Source of the DNA: Ophiosphaerella korrae
Taxonomy: Eukaryota; Ascomycota; Dothideomycetes; Pleosporales; Phaeosphaeriaceae
Length of the DNA: 13,883 bases
Reading direction: 5' to 3'
NCBI GenBank assembly: GCA_028456385.1
Contig: JALNQF010000801.1
Location: 1 to 13,883, forward strand
Made by a program: the position numbers and the translations under genes. Numbering within the stretch: position 1 is the stretch's first letter; every line of letters starts with the position of its first letter. Of this stretch, positions 1-10,122 are shown piece by piece. A model generated the notes under the pieces. It was not told the DNA's origin and made no database searches. It saw nothing but the letters and a program-made list of their open reading frames with translations.

Positions 1-1100
1 TATCTCTTTATTATAAATTAGGTAGTTAAGCTCTACTAGCTTTATTTTCTTAGAGAAGTATTTAACTAAATATTCTTATTTAGTCCTTAGGTCTTCTTGT
101 ATTAGTACTATTCTATAGACTAAGTTAGATACGTCTATTTTTACTATTACTAGTAGGTCTAGGTTATATATTCTAATAACTAGGTTTTCTATAAACTTTC
201 TTTTAATCTTATTAAATACTTTATTATATTCTTTTATTTATTTAAATAGCGTATTTTTTTTTATAAGTTTAGTTATAGGTTCTATATCTTTAGACTATCT
301 TACTATTAACTTCTTATAGAAGTTTACTAACCTATAAAACTATTATACTTCTTTTAATTTCTTTAGTATTAGCTATTTATTAATTAACTTAATCTTTTCT
401 AAGTTAATCTTAATTTTTCCTAGTTTAATAGTAAATCTAAGGAAATCTATCTTTTTTATATAGAACTTGTATTTTCTTATTTTAAGAAATAGTTTATTTT
501 TAGCTAGTCTTTCTAGTACCTTGTATACGTATTATATATATTTGTCCTCTATTTTAAAGAATATAAGGATATTATCTAATTATATAAACTTAAATACGTC
601 TAAGTACTCTCTTAGTACTATATTAATTCTTTTTTAGAACGCTACTAGTATATTTATTAATCTAAAAGGTATAACTATATATTTAAATAGTTTATATTAC
701 GTTCTAAACGCTATTTTCTATTTATTACCTTTTTTAATTCTAATTTAATAGTATACGTTTTAGATATCTAGTTTTATAAAGATCTTAGCTTTTTATAGTC
801 TATCTTGTATTTTATCTATTTATAGTAAGGGGTATTAGTTCTTGTTTATAATTACGTTAGTTTTTCTAAAGTCTATGTAAGGTCTTTTATTATTTATTCT
901 TTTTTTATCTATAAATATAAGTTTATATACTACTAAGGATTTAGATTCTTATATCTATTTTTTCTTTATTACGTTCTTAATAAATACTTATTTAATTTTA
1001 GATTTTTTTTAGTTTTTCTATAGACTAGGCTCTATCCTACGTCTTTCTCTTCTTTTAGATCTATTGCTAAATCTTATAGTTAGTATTCTAGAAGATAATT
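1..1100 (-). pseudogene. A1 reverse transcriptase and partial RNase H (degenerate)
   Basis: Minus-strand remnant of the pol catalytic region. The RT catalytic motif of the Y-L-D-D type is at 571-582, where the Tyr codon is now TAA and the second Asp is Asn (LDN), followed by I-L-I-F-F-K-I-E-D. RT runs from roughly 1090 down to 280. RNase H follows and leaves the window within the segment around LVELNYLIYNKE (bases 1-45), matching the A2 sequence near 6363-6410. The protease-to-RT spacing is 905 bases here and 892 in A2, so the two copies carry independent indels between these domains. With the catalytic Asp replaced and many stops, no activity is possible. Confidence 0.9.
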
Positions 1101-1439
1101 TTTAGGTTCTATAAGTTAATTTTCCTATTTTTTATATTCCTCTAGGAATTCTCCTTTATAGGTACTTTTATTAGCTTTTAATATTTTTATTTTATAATAG
1201 CTAATTTTTTTTATTCTTTAATTATTATATAGATTAGTTATTTATAATTATAGTATTCTTAAAATTATATCTTATTTGTTATTAATTGTTATTATATGTA
1301 TAACTATATTCTTAATTATTATCTCTTTTAGTTCTAGTATAGAGGGAATAGTTTTAAACCTAATAGGTTCCTAGAATAGTTTTCTTTTAATTATACTAAG
1401 TTATTAAGAGTACTTCTTTATTATATAATATATTCCTTA

Positions 1440-3519
1440 TATTTCTATAAACTTCTTTAATATAAAGTTTCTTATAGCTCTACTATTAATTATTAATTAT
1501 ACTTTCTTTTTTTAGTATATACTTATTTTTATAATATATAGGCCTCTTATACTTTTTAGTTATTTTTACTTAGGTAGTTTTATAAATTATCTATCTTTCT
1601 AAAGCTATAGCTTTACTCTAAACTTATATTCTTTATATTTTAGATATTTATTGTATATATATTTATACTATAGTTTTCCTAAAATATATTTCTTAGATAA
1701 TTTAGGTCCTAGCCTTACTACTATATATCTATCTTTAGGTATTATTTCTTATCCTTAGATATCTTCTACTAGAATTACTTTTATATAATTATAGCCTTTT
1801 CTTTATATAAGCTATATACTATTATTTACTTTAGAGTTCCTATATATAATATAATTCTTATCTAAGTATAATAACTATAATACTTTAAAGTATACTAGAT
1901 ATTTTAGATCTATTATTTTGTTATCTCTTTCTTAGTATTTGTTTTTTCTAAGTATTTTTTCTATTAGGATATAGTATACTACTAGTATTCTTAGTATATA
2001 GGCTTTATTAATTTATTACGTTTTTTTTATAAAGTATTACTATTCTCTTTATATAGGTATTCTTCTTACTATAACTATATACTACTTTATCTATTCTTAG
2101 AATAGTATAAACTATATTTCTTTAGGATTATATTCTTTCTAGTCTTTATACGCTTCCTTTATACTTATAACTAGTAAGTATTTCTAAATAAACTTTTATT
2201 ATTTATTTTATTCTTTTATATTTATTATTATATAGCTATTATAGCTATATATATCTAGCTAGGTATACTCTATACTTTTTATACTATCTTATTTTTTACT
2301 TTCTTATAGTTCTTTAGAAGAAGCTATTATAGTTTTTTTATCTAGTACTAGTCCTTTAGCTTAAGTTAATAGAATTTAGAGCTCTTCTCTTTCTAAATCT
2401 TCTATTAGTAAGTCTATTATATACGCTATCTCTTTTAGCTATACTTTTATTCTTTTTTTTATTACTACTACTTTATTTTTCTATATAAACTATCTTACTT
2501 CTTACTTACTAGAAAAGTATATATAGTAGTTATCCTTGTAATAAAAGGACTAATAGAGTATTATATATTATAATTCCTTACTTCTAGCTACTTTCTCTTA
2601 AGGTTTAGCTTATACTTTTAGTACTTTTTTCTTACCTTTAGTTATCTTTAACTAAGCTTCTTTATCTTTTTTATAGTCTTTACTTTTATAGTTTTTTATA
2701 AAGTATCTTAGTTTCTTATATTTATAGTATACTATATCTTTCTTTTATTTAGATTAATAGTCTTTTAAGTAGTAGTCTTTTTTACTATAGCTAAAGTATA
2801 TAAAGTCTTTATTTTTCTTCTTTTTTTTATCCTTATTAGTATTAAGGATTATAGAGTCTCTAATATCTTAGTTTCTAGGTTAGCTTCTATACTTATTCTT
2901 CTTCTATTCTTAAAGATTATTATTAATTAATATTACCTATTATTTTAGAGCTTCTAGTATCTTTAGTTTCTCTATATAAATTATTTTATATTAGATTTTC
3001 TTATTTAATCTTTATTTAAACTATAATATTAAAGATACTTTATTCTATTCTATATTTTATAATAGTTGTTTAAACTATAATATATATTTAAGAAAACTCT
3101 ATTTTTGTTTTAGCTTCTTAAGCTTTTCTTCTACTTATTAAGTAATATCTATATCCTTAAATACTACTTTTATTTATTTAGTAAAGTATTTATAACTTCT
3201 AAAGATAGCTCTAGTTTTATCCTTTTATATTATTAGGGCGTATATTATATAATCTATTTAGTAAAGTTTAAACTATCTTATTATATCTCTTTTAAAGTAT
3301 ATTCTAATATATATTACTTTCTTTTCTTTTATATTAAAGTATAGTACTTATATATCTATCTATAGCTATACTACTACTATAAAAGGCCTTAAGTTTTTTT
3401 TTATCTTATTAAACTTCTTAAGTATAAGTATCTTAGGTAGTTTCTTTATTATACTTATTTCTAGTCTTTAGGTAATTAGCTTTATCTAATTCTATCCTTT
3501 AATAATAGTTTTAATCTTG
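1440..3519 (-). pseudogene. A1 gag, linker and aspartic protease (degenerate)
   Basis: Minus-strand remnant of the structural protein and protease of a Ty3/gypsy element. The gag body is readable near 3411 (FKKFN..KEKLRLF type sequence). The zinc knuckle lies at 2688-2729, where the CCHC pattern reads Y-x2-Y-x4-Y-x4-Y: each Cys became Tyr (TGY to TAY), His became Tyr, and Gly became Lys or Arg, all expected from RIP. The protease active site at 1476-1487 reads N-S-R-A in place of D-S-G-A. Gag body, knuckle and protease share one reading frame modulo 3 (positions 3411, 2688, 1476), interrupted only by TAA/TAG at probable Gln, Trp or Arg codons. The first ~80 gag codons are missing. Not functional. 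Confidence 0.85.
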
Positions 3520-4008
3520 TGATAAGTTACTTAGAGTTAACTTCCTAGTAACTTATAAGTTATTAGTAGATTAGAAGTTAATAATAAAAGTTTATATTGT
3601 AATCTATAATAGGCTTATAATAATAGAATAATTCTTATAATATTAATATATTGTTGCTTATAGTTAATAATTAAATTACTAATACTATCCTAATAATAGA
3701 TATTACTACTAACTATATACCTAGGTCTCTTAGCTAGCTTTATACTTTATATTTACTAAGATCGTAAATTATAAATTTATTACGTACTTAGCTTTATACT
3801 TTATATTTACTAAGATTATAAATTATAAATTTATTACGTACTTAGCTTTATACTTTATATTTACTATAATTATAAATTGTAAATTTATTATATATCTCTA
3901 TTATAGTTAGTTTTCTAGTTAAGTTTATTACCTTATAGGTTATACGTACTTCTATTATCTATAGTAGAGCTAACTAGCTTAAATTAGTTTTTTCTTATTA
4001 TAGCTATA
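3520..4008 (-). repeat. LTR, left (3' LTR of A2; possibly shared with A1)
   Basis: This 489-bp block matches 10123-10557 at about 94-95 percent by eye once one extra 54-bp unit is allowed for, with nearly all differences being transitions. The + strand edge is TGATAAGTTAC, keeping the TG terminus; the other edge ends AGCTATA, from an original CA. An A-rich, G-containing purine run on the minus strand adjoins at 4009, which marks this as the 3' LTR of the minus-strand element A2. On its other side it touches the gag remnant of A1, so in position it could also serve as the 5' LTR of A1. Confidence 0.9.
3736..3897. repeat. 54-bp tandem repeat, three units, inside left LTR
   Basis: Units begin at 3736, 3790 and 3844, each starting AGCTTTATACTTTATATTTA and each containing the short palindrome AAATTATAAATTT or a one-base variant. 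Period is exactly 54. The third unit differs slightly (ACTATAATTATAAATTGTAA). Such arrays in an LTR often lie in the U3 region and can hold regulatory sites, but no function can be shown here. Confidence 0.93.
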
Positions 4009-4025
4009 ATACTATTCTCCTCTTT
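4009..4025 (-). promoter_or_regulatory. Polypurine tract candidate of A2
   Basis: Read on the minus strand, the bases just before the 3' LTR are AAAGAGGAGAATAGTAT, a nearly pure purine run ending at the LTR edge. In LTR retrotransposons this tract primes plus-strand DNA synthesis. Its place next to the 3' LTR agrees with the minus-strand direction read from pol and helps fix the LTR end at 4008. Confidence 0.7.
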
Positions 4026-4665
4026 AGATAGATTTTTATTTCCTTACCCTAGGCCTAAAGTTATTAGTCTAGTTTTCTTGTTTATTTCTAGTTCTTTATT
4101 ATTCTCTATATCTTCTTATTCTAATTATAATAAACTTCTTCTTATTACTTATATTACTTATAATAAAGTTAAAATATTTTCTTATACCTATTATACGTAG
4201 CTAAAGCTTACTTACTTTATATCTTTAAAGGATAGTAAGTATTATAATAAGTATATTCTTGCTAATATTTAATATAAATATACTCTTTTAAGTATTTCTC
4301 TTACTAAGTATAAGTACTTAATTTCTATATAGTCTCTTCTTACTAAATTATATAAGGTAAGCTATTAACTAAGCTTAAGAGATACTATTATTATAGCTTA
4401 TAAAATTTAAGGCTAAGTATAAACTAACTTTTTATAAGCTAGTAAATTTTTATTCTTATATTAAGTGTCTTTATAAGATAAAAGCTTATAATAACGCTAA
4501 ATTATCTAAATAGTCTTATACTTTAGAGGCTAAGATAGACTTTAAGAACGCTATAGAGGCTACTCTAGCTCCTATTATATTAAGTGTTCTTAATATCTCT
4601 TTATTTATTATTAGTAGTACTAATTTTCTTAGTTTACTATAAAGTACTCTATAAGGTTTTAATTT
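4026..4665. other. Spacer between chromodomain end and 3' LTR, no recognised gene
   Basis: About 640 bases lie between the end of the pol-like minus-strand frame and the polypurine tract, long for a gypsy element. All minus-strand frames have dense stops. On the + strand the frame starting at 3988 is open for 70 codons to 4197, then has only four more stops (4270, 4330, 4366, 4408); a second frame is open apart from one TAG from about 4400 to 4640. The conceptual product is Ser/Leu/Lys/Tyr-rich and matches nothing I recognise. Pyrimidine-rich sequence without TpG naturally has few + strand stops, so this may be chance. Confidence 0.4.
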
Positions 4666-4669
4666 TAGA

Positions 4670-4835
4670 ACTCCTCTAGTTTCTTAAAGTAATTAAGATT
4701 ATTTTCTAGTTCCTATATTTTTTCTTATAGTTACCTTTTCTTATCTATACTTATCTATTTTACTAAGTAGTAGTTCCTACTATTATAGAGTTAGTATACT
4801 AAGATTTTTTTAACTTCTTATTCTTTTTATTCTCT
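4670..4835 (-). pseudogene. A2 chromodomain (degenerate), C terminus of pol
   Basis: The minus strand shows a chromodomain signature in one frame. EVKKIL is followed by YYLVK and a stop at the Trp position (4755-4772, from YYLVKW), then a stop at Trp, then E-L-E-N-N-L (4695-4715, from WEPENNL), and the frame ends shortly after with KKLEEF. Chromodomains at the end of integrase define the chromoviruses and in studied members bind histone H3 lysine-9 methyl marks, steering integration to heterochromatin. Both aromatic Trp codons are now TAG, as expected from TGG under RIP. This frame differs from that of the integrase core, so there has been at least one indel between them. Confidence 0.85.
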
Positions 4836-4839
4836 ATAG

Positions 4840-6100
4840 GTATCTACTTTATATACTAGTAGTTCTATATTTTATAGTACTATTTCTAATAGTACTATAT
4901 AGAAGGTTAGGTATATCTTTATTTTACTTAGTAGCTTTAGTTTAAATATAACTAGTATAACTTCCTTCTTAATTTTATATAGTTTTATTTTAATATAGTT
5001 TAGTTTTAAACTAAGTTATTTACTTTTAATATTTTTCTTTACTAGCTATACTTTTTCTCTCTTTCTAAATTAAGGTCCTTCTAGGTATTTTTTATTATAG
5101 TATTTTACTATTTAATTATATAAGAATTCTATATCCTATCTTAGTTAGTTATATATATCTTTAAGTCTATTAGTAAAGTTTTCTTTTTTTAGAAACTAAG
5201 ATATCTATAATCTTAGTATTCTATATATATTAGAGTTAAATCTATAGTTTATAAAAAAGAGTAATACTTTTATTACTATGTTCTTTACGCTATTATATAC
5301 TAACTATACTATAGGTAGTAGCTATACCTAGTTATTCTAATTGTAGTTAAGGTAGTATCTTAAGTACTATTCTACTATCTAATTTATTTATTCTAACTAT
5401 CTATCTATTTATAGGTAGTATATAGTAGATATTACGTATTATATTCTTAATTACGCTATTATTATTCTTTATAGTTTTAATATAAATCTTATCTAGTAGT
5501 CTATATTAACTAATTATAGTTCCTAGAACTTAGTATATAGTAACTTCTATCCTACTTTTTTCTTTATATAGCCTAAAGTATAAGTACTTTATAAGTTTAT
5601 CTACTATTATTATTATTCTATTATACTTAACTCCTACTATTAAGTTTTTTAACTTAGGTAATTTTATAATAAAGTCTATTATAATAACTTTTTATAGTTA
5701 TTTTAGTACTTCTATTAGTTATAGTATTTTATATAGTATATATCTACTATACTTATTTTTATAGTATTCTATATAGTCTTATAGTACTTCTATTACTAAT
5801 TATCTTACTTTTAGGATATAGTATTCTTATAGTAATCTATCTAAGGTTTTATTAATCTCTTAATATCTATATACTAGTAATTTATAAAATTATTATATAA
5901 ATTTTCTTTAAATCTTTCTTAAAATATATATTCTTCTATAGGCTTATATAAGTCTTTCTTAGATTTCTAGTTTTTCTATTTCTTTAGATACTTTTTATAT
6001 TATTTTCTAAATCTATTTATTTAGCTTACTACTCTTTCTTTTAAGTATCGCGGCTATTTTAAGTATATTTAGGACTAGGTATCTTTCTTTATTCTATACT
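4840..6100 (-). pseudogene. A2 integrase (degenerate)
   Basis: Minus-strand integrase remnant. The catalytic core opens with I-D-F-I-I-K-L-P-K (first catalytic Asp codon at 5674-5676), followed by G-V-K-Y-N-R-I-I-I-I-V-D-K-L-I-K-Y, the usual DxIxVVVDRLTK arrangement. A segment near 5395-5425 reads ILPINR-stop-IVRINK, matching HPQTDGQTERINQ; the catalytic Glu appears as Val, which is not a RIP change, unless my reading frame is off there. The C-terminal part around 4900-5200 reads FTNRLKDIYN, KYYNKKYLEGP and LGPYKI-like sequence. The N-terminal HHCC zinc finger should lie near 5750-6050, but I could not pick out its residues reliably. Confidence 0.85.
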
Positions 6101-6129
6101 AGAACTATACTAGTAGTATTTATTTCTTT

Positions 6130-7460
6130 TTATAGGTCTAGTCTTCTACTTAGAGTATCTACTAATTAATTATCTTTTCTTTTTATATATATAATTTCTA
6201 AGTTAAATATTAATAGAAATTCTTACTATCTTATATAGTATTATAATAAGTCCTTATTTAGTATAAATCCTATAAGGTTCTTATAATTTATATATACCTT
6301 TATCTTATATTTTACTCTTTATAAATATACTCTCTATTACTTAAATACTTTATAGATTACTAGTATCTCTTTATTATAGATTAAGTAGTTAATCTCTACT
6401 AGCTTTATTTTTTTAGAGAAGTATTTAACTAAGTATTCTTTTTTAGCCTTTAGGTCTTCTAATATTAATACTATCTTATAAACTAAATTAGATATATCTA
6501 TCTTTACTATTACTAGTAGATCTAGGTTATATATTCTAATAACTAAGTTTTTTATAAACTTCTTTTTAATTGTATTAAATACTTCTTTATATTCTTTAGT
6601 CTATTTAAATAGTATATCTTTTTTTATAAGTCTTATTATTAGTTTTATATCTTTAAACTATCTTACTATTAACTTTTTATAAAAGTTTACTAGTCTATAA
6701 AATTATTATACTTCTTTTAGGTTTTTTAGTATTAGCTATTTATTAATTAATTTAATTTTTTCTAGGTTAATTTTAATTTTTCCTAGTTTAATAATAAATC
6801 TAAGGAAGTCTATTTCTTTTATATAGAATTTGTATTTTCTTATTTTAAGAAATAGTTTACTTTCTACTAGTTTTTCTAGTACTTTATATATATATTATAC
6901 GTATTCTTCTTCTATTTCTAAGAATATATAAATATTATCTAGGTATATAAATATAAATATATCTAAGTATTTCCTTAGTACTATATTAATTCTTTCTTAG
7001 AATACTACTAGTATATTTATTAAGCTAAATAGTATAACTAGGTATCTATATAGTCTATACTATTTTCTATTTATTACTTTCTTTAATTCTAATCTAGTAG
7101 TAGGCGTTCTAGATATCTAGTTTTATAAAGACCTTTACTTTTTATAGCTTATCTTATATTTTATCTATTTATAGTAGAAGGTATTAGTTTTTATTTATAA
7201 CTACGTTAGTTTTTCTAAAGTCTATATAGAGTCTTTTATTATTTCTCTCTTTTTTATTTATAAATATAAGGCTATATACTACTAAGGATTTAGATTCTTA
7301 TATCTATCTTTTTTTTATTACGTTTTTAATAAATAATTATTTAATTTTAGATTCTTCTTTTATCTTTCTATTAACTAGGCTCTATCTTATGTTCTTTCTT
7401 TCTTCTAAGTCTATTACTAAGTCTTATAGCTAGTATTCTAGAAGGTAGTCTTTAGCTTTT
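6130..7460 (-). pseudogene. A2 reverse transcriptase and RNase H (degenerate)
   Basis: The minus strand carries the RT domain from about 7450 to 6640. DLEERKNIR-like N-terminal sequence is followed by SKS..YSLIFINKKE and KRLYIDFRKTN (7200-7290), the fingers motif with Cys as Tyr. The palm motif at 6934-6945 reads Y-L-D-N, from Y-L-D-D. RNase H follows: YFSKKIKLVEINYLIYNKE (about 6360-6425), VYINYKNL (from TDHKNL) and DTLSRRLD at about 6137-6163. Stops fall at Gln, Trp or Arg positions such as VFK-stop-stop-RVYL (from AFKQWRVYL). This region aligns to bases 1 to about 1100 of the window. The Asp to Asn change alone would abolish polymerase activity. Confidence 0.93.
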
Positions 7461-7599
7461 ATAAGCTATTTTTCTTATTTTTTATATTCTTTTAGGATTT
7501 CTCCTTTATAGGTACTTATATTAGCTTTTAATATATCTATTTTATAGTACTTAATTTATCCTATTCTTTAATTAATATATAGGTTAGTTATCTATAACT

Positions 7600-9030
7600 A
7601 TATTATTTCTAAGATTATATTTTATTTATTATTAATTACTATTATATCTATAACTATATTTTTAATTGTTATTCCTTTTAGTTCTAGTGTAGAGAGAACT
7701 ATTTTAAATTTTATAGGTTCTTAGAATAGTTTTCTTTTAATTATACTTAGTTATTACAAGTACTTCTTTATTATATAATATATTTCTTATATTTCTATAA
7801 ACTTTTTTAATATAAAGTTCTTTATAGCTCTACTATTAATTATTAATTATACTTTCTTTTTTTAGTAGGTACTTATTTTTGTAATACATAGGCCTCTTAT
7901 ACTTTCTAGCTATTTTTACTTTAGTATTTTTATAAATTATCTATTTTTCTAGGGCTATAGCTTTACTTTTAGTTTATATTCTTTATATTTTAGATATTTA
8001 TTGTATATATATTTATACTATAGTCTTCCTAGGATATATTTCTTAGATAGTTTTAGTCCTAGCCTAACTACTAAGTATCTATCTTCTTAGATTATTTTCT
8101 ATCCTTAGATATCTTTTATTAGAATTACTCTTATATAATTATAGCCTCTTTTCTTTTTAGGCTATATATTATTATTTACTTTAGGGTTTCTATATATAAT
8201 ATAATTCTTATCTAAGTATAATATCTATAATACTTTAAAGTATACTAGGTATTTTAGGTCTATTATTTTGTTATCTCCTTCTTAGTATTTATCTTTCTTA
8301 GGTATATCTATTATTAAGATATAATATACTATTAGTATCTTTAGTATATAGGCTTTATTAATCTATTACGTTTTTCTTATAAAGTATTACTATTCTCTTT
8401 ATATAGGTATTCTTCTTACTATAGCTATATATTATTTTATTTATTCTTAAAATAGTATAAACTTTATTTCTTTAGGATTATATTCTTTTTAGTCTTTATA
8501 TACTTTCTCTATACTTATAACTAGTAAGTATTTTTAAATAAACTTCTATTCTTTATTTTATTCTTCTATATCTATTATTATATAGCTATTATAGCTATAT
8601 ATATCTAGCTAGGCGTATTCTATACTTCTTATACTAATCTATTTCTTACTTTCTTATAGTTCTTTAAAGAAAGCTATAGTAGTCTCTTTATCTTATACTA
8701 GTTCTTTAGCCTAGATTAATAGAATCTAGAGTTTTCTCTTTCTTAAGTCTTTTATTAGTAGGTCTATTATATATACTATTTCTTCTAGCTATACTTTTAT
8801 TCTTTCTTTTATTACTACTACTTTATTCTTTTATAAGAAATATCTTACTCTTTACTTACTAAAAATATATATATAGTAGTTATCTTTATAATAAAAGGTT
8901 TAATAGAGTATTATATATTATATTTCTTTACTCTTTACTACTTTCTCTTAAAGCTTAGCTTATACTTTTAGTACTTCTTTCTTATTTTTAGTTATCTTTA
9001 ACTATATTTCTTTATCTTTCTTATAGTCTT
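7600..9030 (-). pseudogene. A2 gag-protease linker and protease (degenerate)
   Basis: The retropepsin active site is at 7826-7837 on the minus strand and reads N-S-R-A-I-K-N-F-I, from D-S-G-A-T-x-N-F-I; both Asp to Asn and Gly to Arg fit RIP. Upstream, between the zinc knuckle and this site, lies an unusually long stretch of about 1.2 kb. Readable pieces include KDLRKRKL, AKELV and TTIAFFKEL (about 8640-8770). I do not recognise a domain there. The knuckle-to-protease distance is exactly 1212 bases (404 codons) in both A1 and A2, which supports continuous coding across it. Confidence 0.75.
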
Positions 9031-10112
9031 TACTTCTATAGTCTTTTATAAAGTATTCTAGTTTTCTATATTTATAATATACTATATCTTTTTTTTTATA
9101 ATTAGTAGTCTTTTATATAGTAGCCTTTCTTACTATAATTAAAGTACGTAAAGTCTTTATTTTTCTTTTTCTTCTTATCTTTATTAGTGTTAAGGATTAT
9201 AGAGTCTCTAGTATCCTAGTTTCTAGGTTAGTTACTATAGTTATTCTTTTTCTATTCTTAAAGATTATTATTAATTTAGATTACCTATTACTTTAAAGCT
9301 ACTAGTATCTTAGGTTTCTCTATATAAATTATCTTATATTAGATTTTTTTTATTTAATCTTTATTTAAATTATAATATTAGAGCTAATTTATTTTATTCT
9401 ATATTCTATAATAGTTATTTAAACTATAATATATATTTAGGAATACTCTTGTATTATATAAGCCTTTTAAGTTTTTCTTTAGCTTATTAGGTAATATCTA
9501 TATTACTAAATACTACTTTTATTTATTTAGTAAAGTATTTATAACTTCTAAAGATAGCTCTAGTTTTATCTTTCTATATTCTTAGTACGTATATTATATA
9601 ATCTATCTAGTAAGGTTTATACTATCTTATTACATCTTTTTCTAAGTATAATCCTATATATATTACCTTTTTTTCTTCTATATTAAAGTATAGTACTTAT
9701 ATATCTATCTAGAGTTATACTAATACTATAAAGAGTCTTAGTTTTTCCTTTATTCTATTAAACTTCTTAAAGACTAGTATTTTAAGTAGCTTCTTTATTA
9801 TACTTATCTTTAGTCTTTAGGTAATTAGTTCTATCTAGTTCTATCTTTTAATAATAGCTTTAATTTATACTTTATTCTACTTTAAATAGTTTTATAGTTC
9901 TTTATTTTACGTTTCTAGAGTATTAATTACTATTTTTATATCTTCTTTTTTAGAGATTAGATTATTTATATAATTCTTAATTACCTTCTATACTATATTA
10001 TCTATTAAGTAACTACTTATAAGTACTTTAGCTACTTATTTAGTTAAACTTTCTACTATTATATTAGCTAGACTATACGCTACTTATACTTTACTCCTCT
10101 TAATAACTAAAT
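9030..10112 (-). pseudogene. A2 gag with CCHC zinc knuckle (degenerate)
   Basis: Capsid-like protein remnant. From about 10105 down, the N terminus is Lys/Glu/Asn-rich and coiled-coil-like (around INTLET, NKEL, NYLK). The capsid core begins near 9760 (FKKFNRIKEKLRLF) and includes GLYLEKDVIR-stop-YKPY, matching the typical YLEGDALxWFEPY of gypsy gag. The CCHC knuckle is at 9038-9079: C-x2-C-x4-H-x4-C is preserved in spacing but every Cys and the His read Tyr. Gag core and knuckle are out of frame by one base here though in frame in A1, so A2 has a 1-bp indel. No start codon survives; ATG may have become ATA next to the LTR. Confidence 0.85.
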
Positions 10113-10122
10113 TAGTAAGGTA

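Larger units (their letters stand above)
1..3519 (-). mobile_element. Truncated, RIP-degraded Ty3/gypsy chromovirus copy (A1)
   Basis: This stretch is a direct repeat of about 6363-9872, offset by about 6350-6362 bases and roughly 85 percent identical on the lines I aligned by eye; most differences are C/T or G/A. On the minus strand it runs gag, zinc knuckle, linker, protease, reverse transcriptase and the first part of RNase H, then leaves the window at base 1. The integrase, chromodomain and far LTR would lie to the left. Its gag side ends at 3519, directly against an LTR. About 250 bp present in the sister copy (9873-10122: primer-binding region and gag N terminus) are missing there. Stops occur throughout, so it is a dead copy. 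Confidence 0.93.

Noticed and set aside
540..3500. Plus-strand protein-coding genes in T-rich open stretches
   Set aside because: They are shadows of the minus-strand pol and gag frames; open stretches come from few TAA/TAG in pyrimidine-rich DNA and the near absence of TGA.
3736..3897. CRISPR array
   Set aside because: The 54-bp units are contiguous with no unique spacers and lie inside an LTR of a eukaryotic retrotransposon.
10076..10122. tRNA primer-binding site next to the 5' LTR
   Set aside because: The minus-strand sequence after the LTR (TACCTTACTAATTTAG) has no clear match to a tRNA 3' end that I can name; RIP may have destroyed it.
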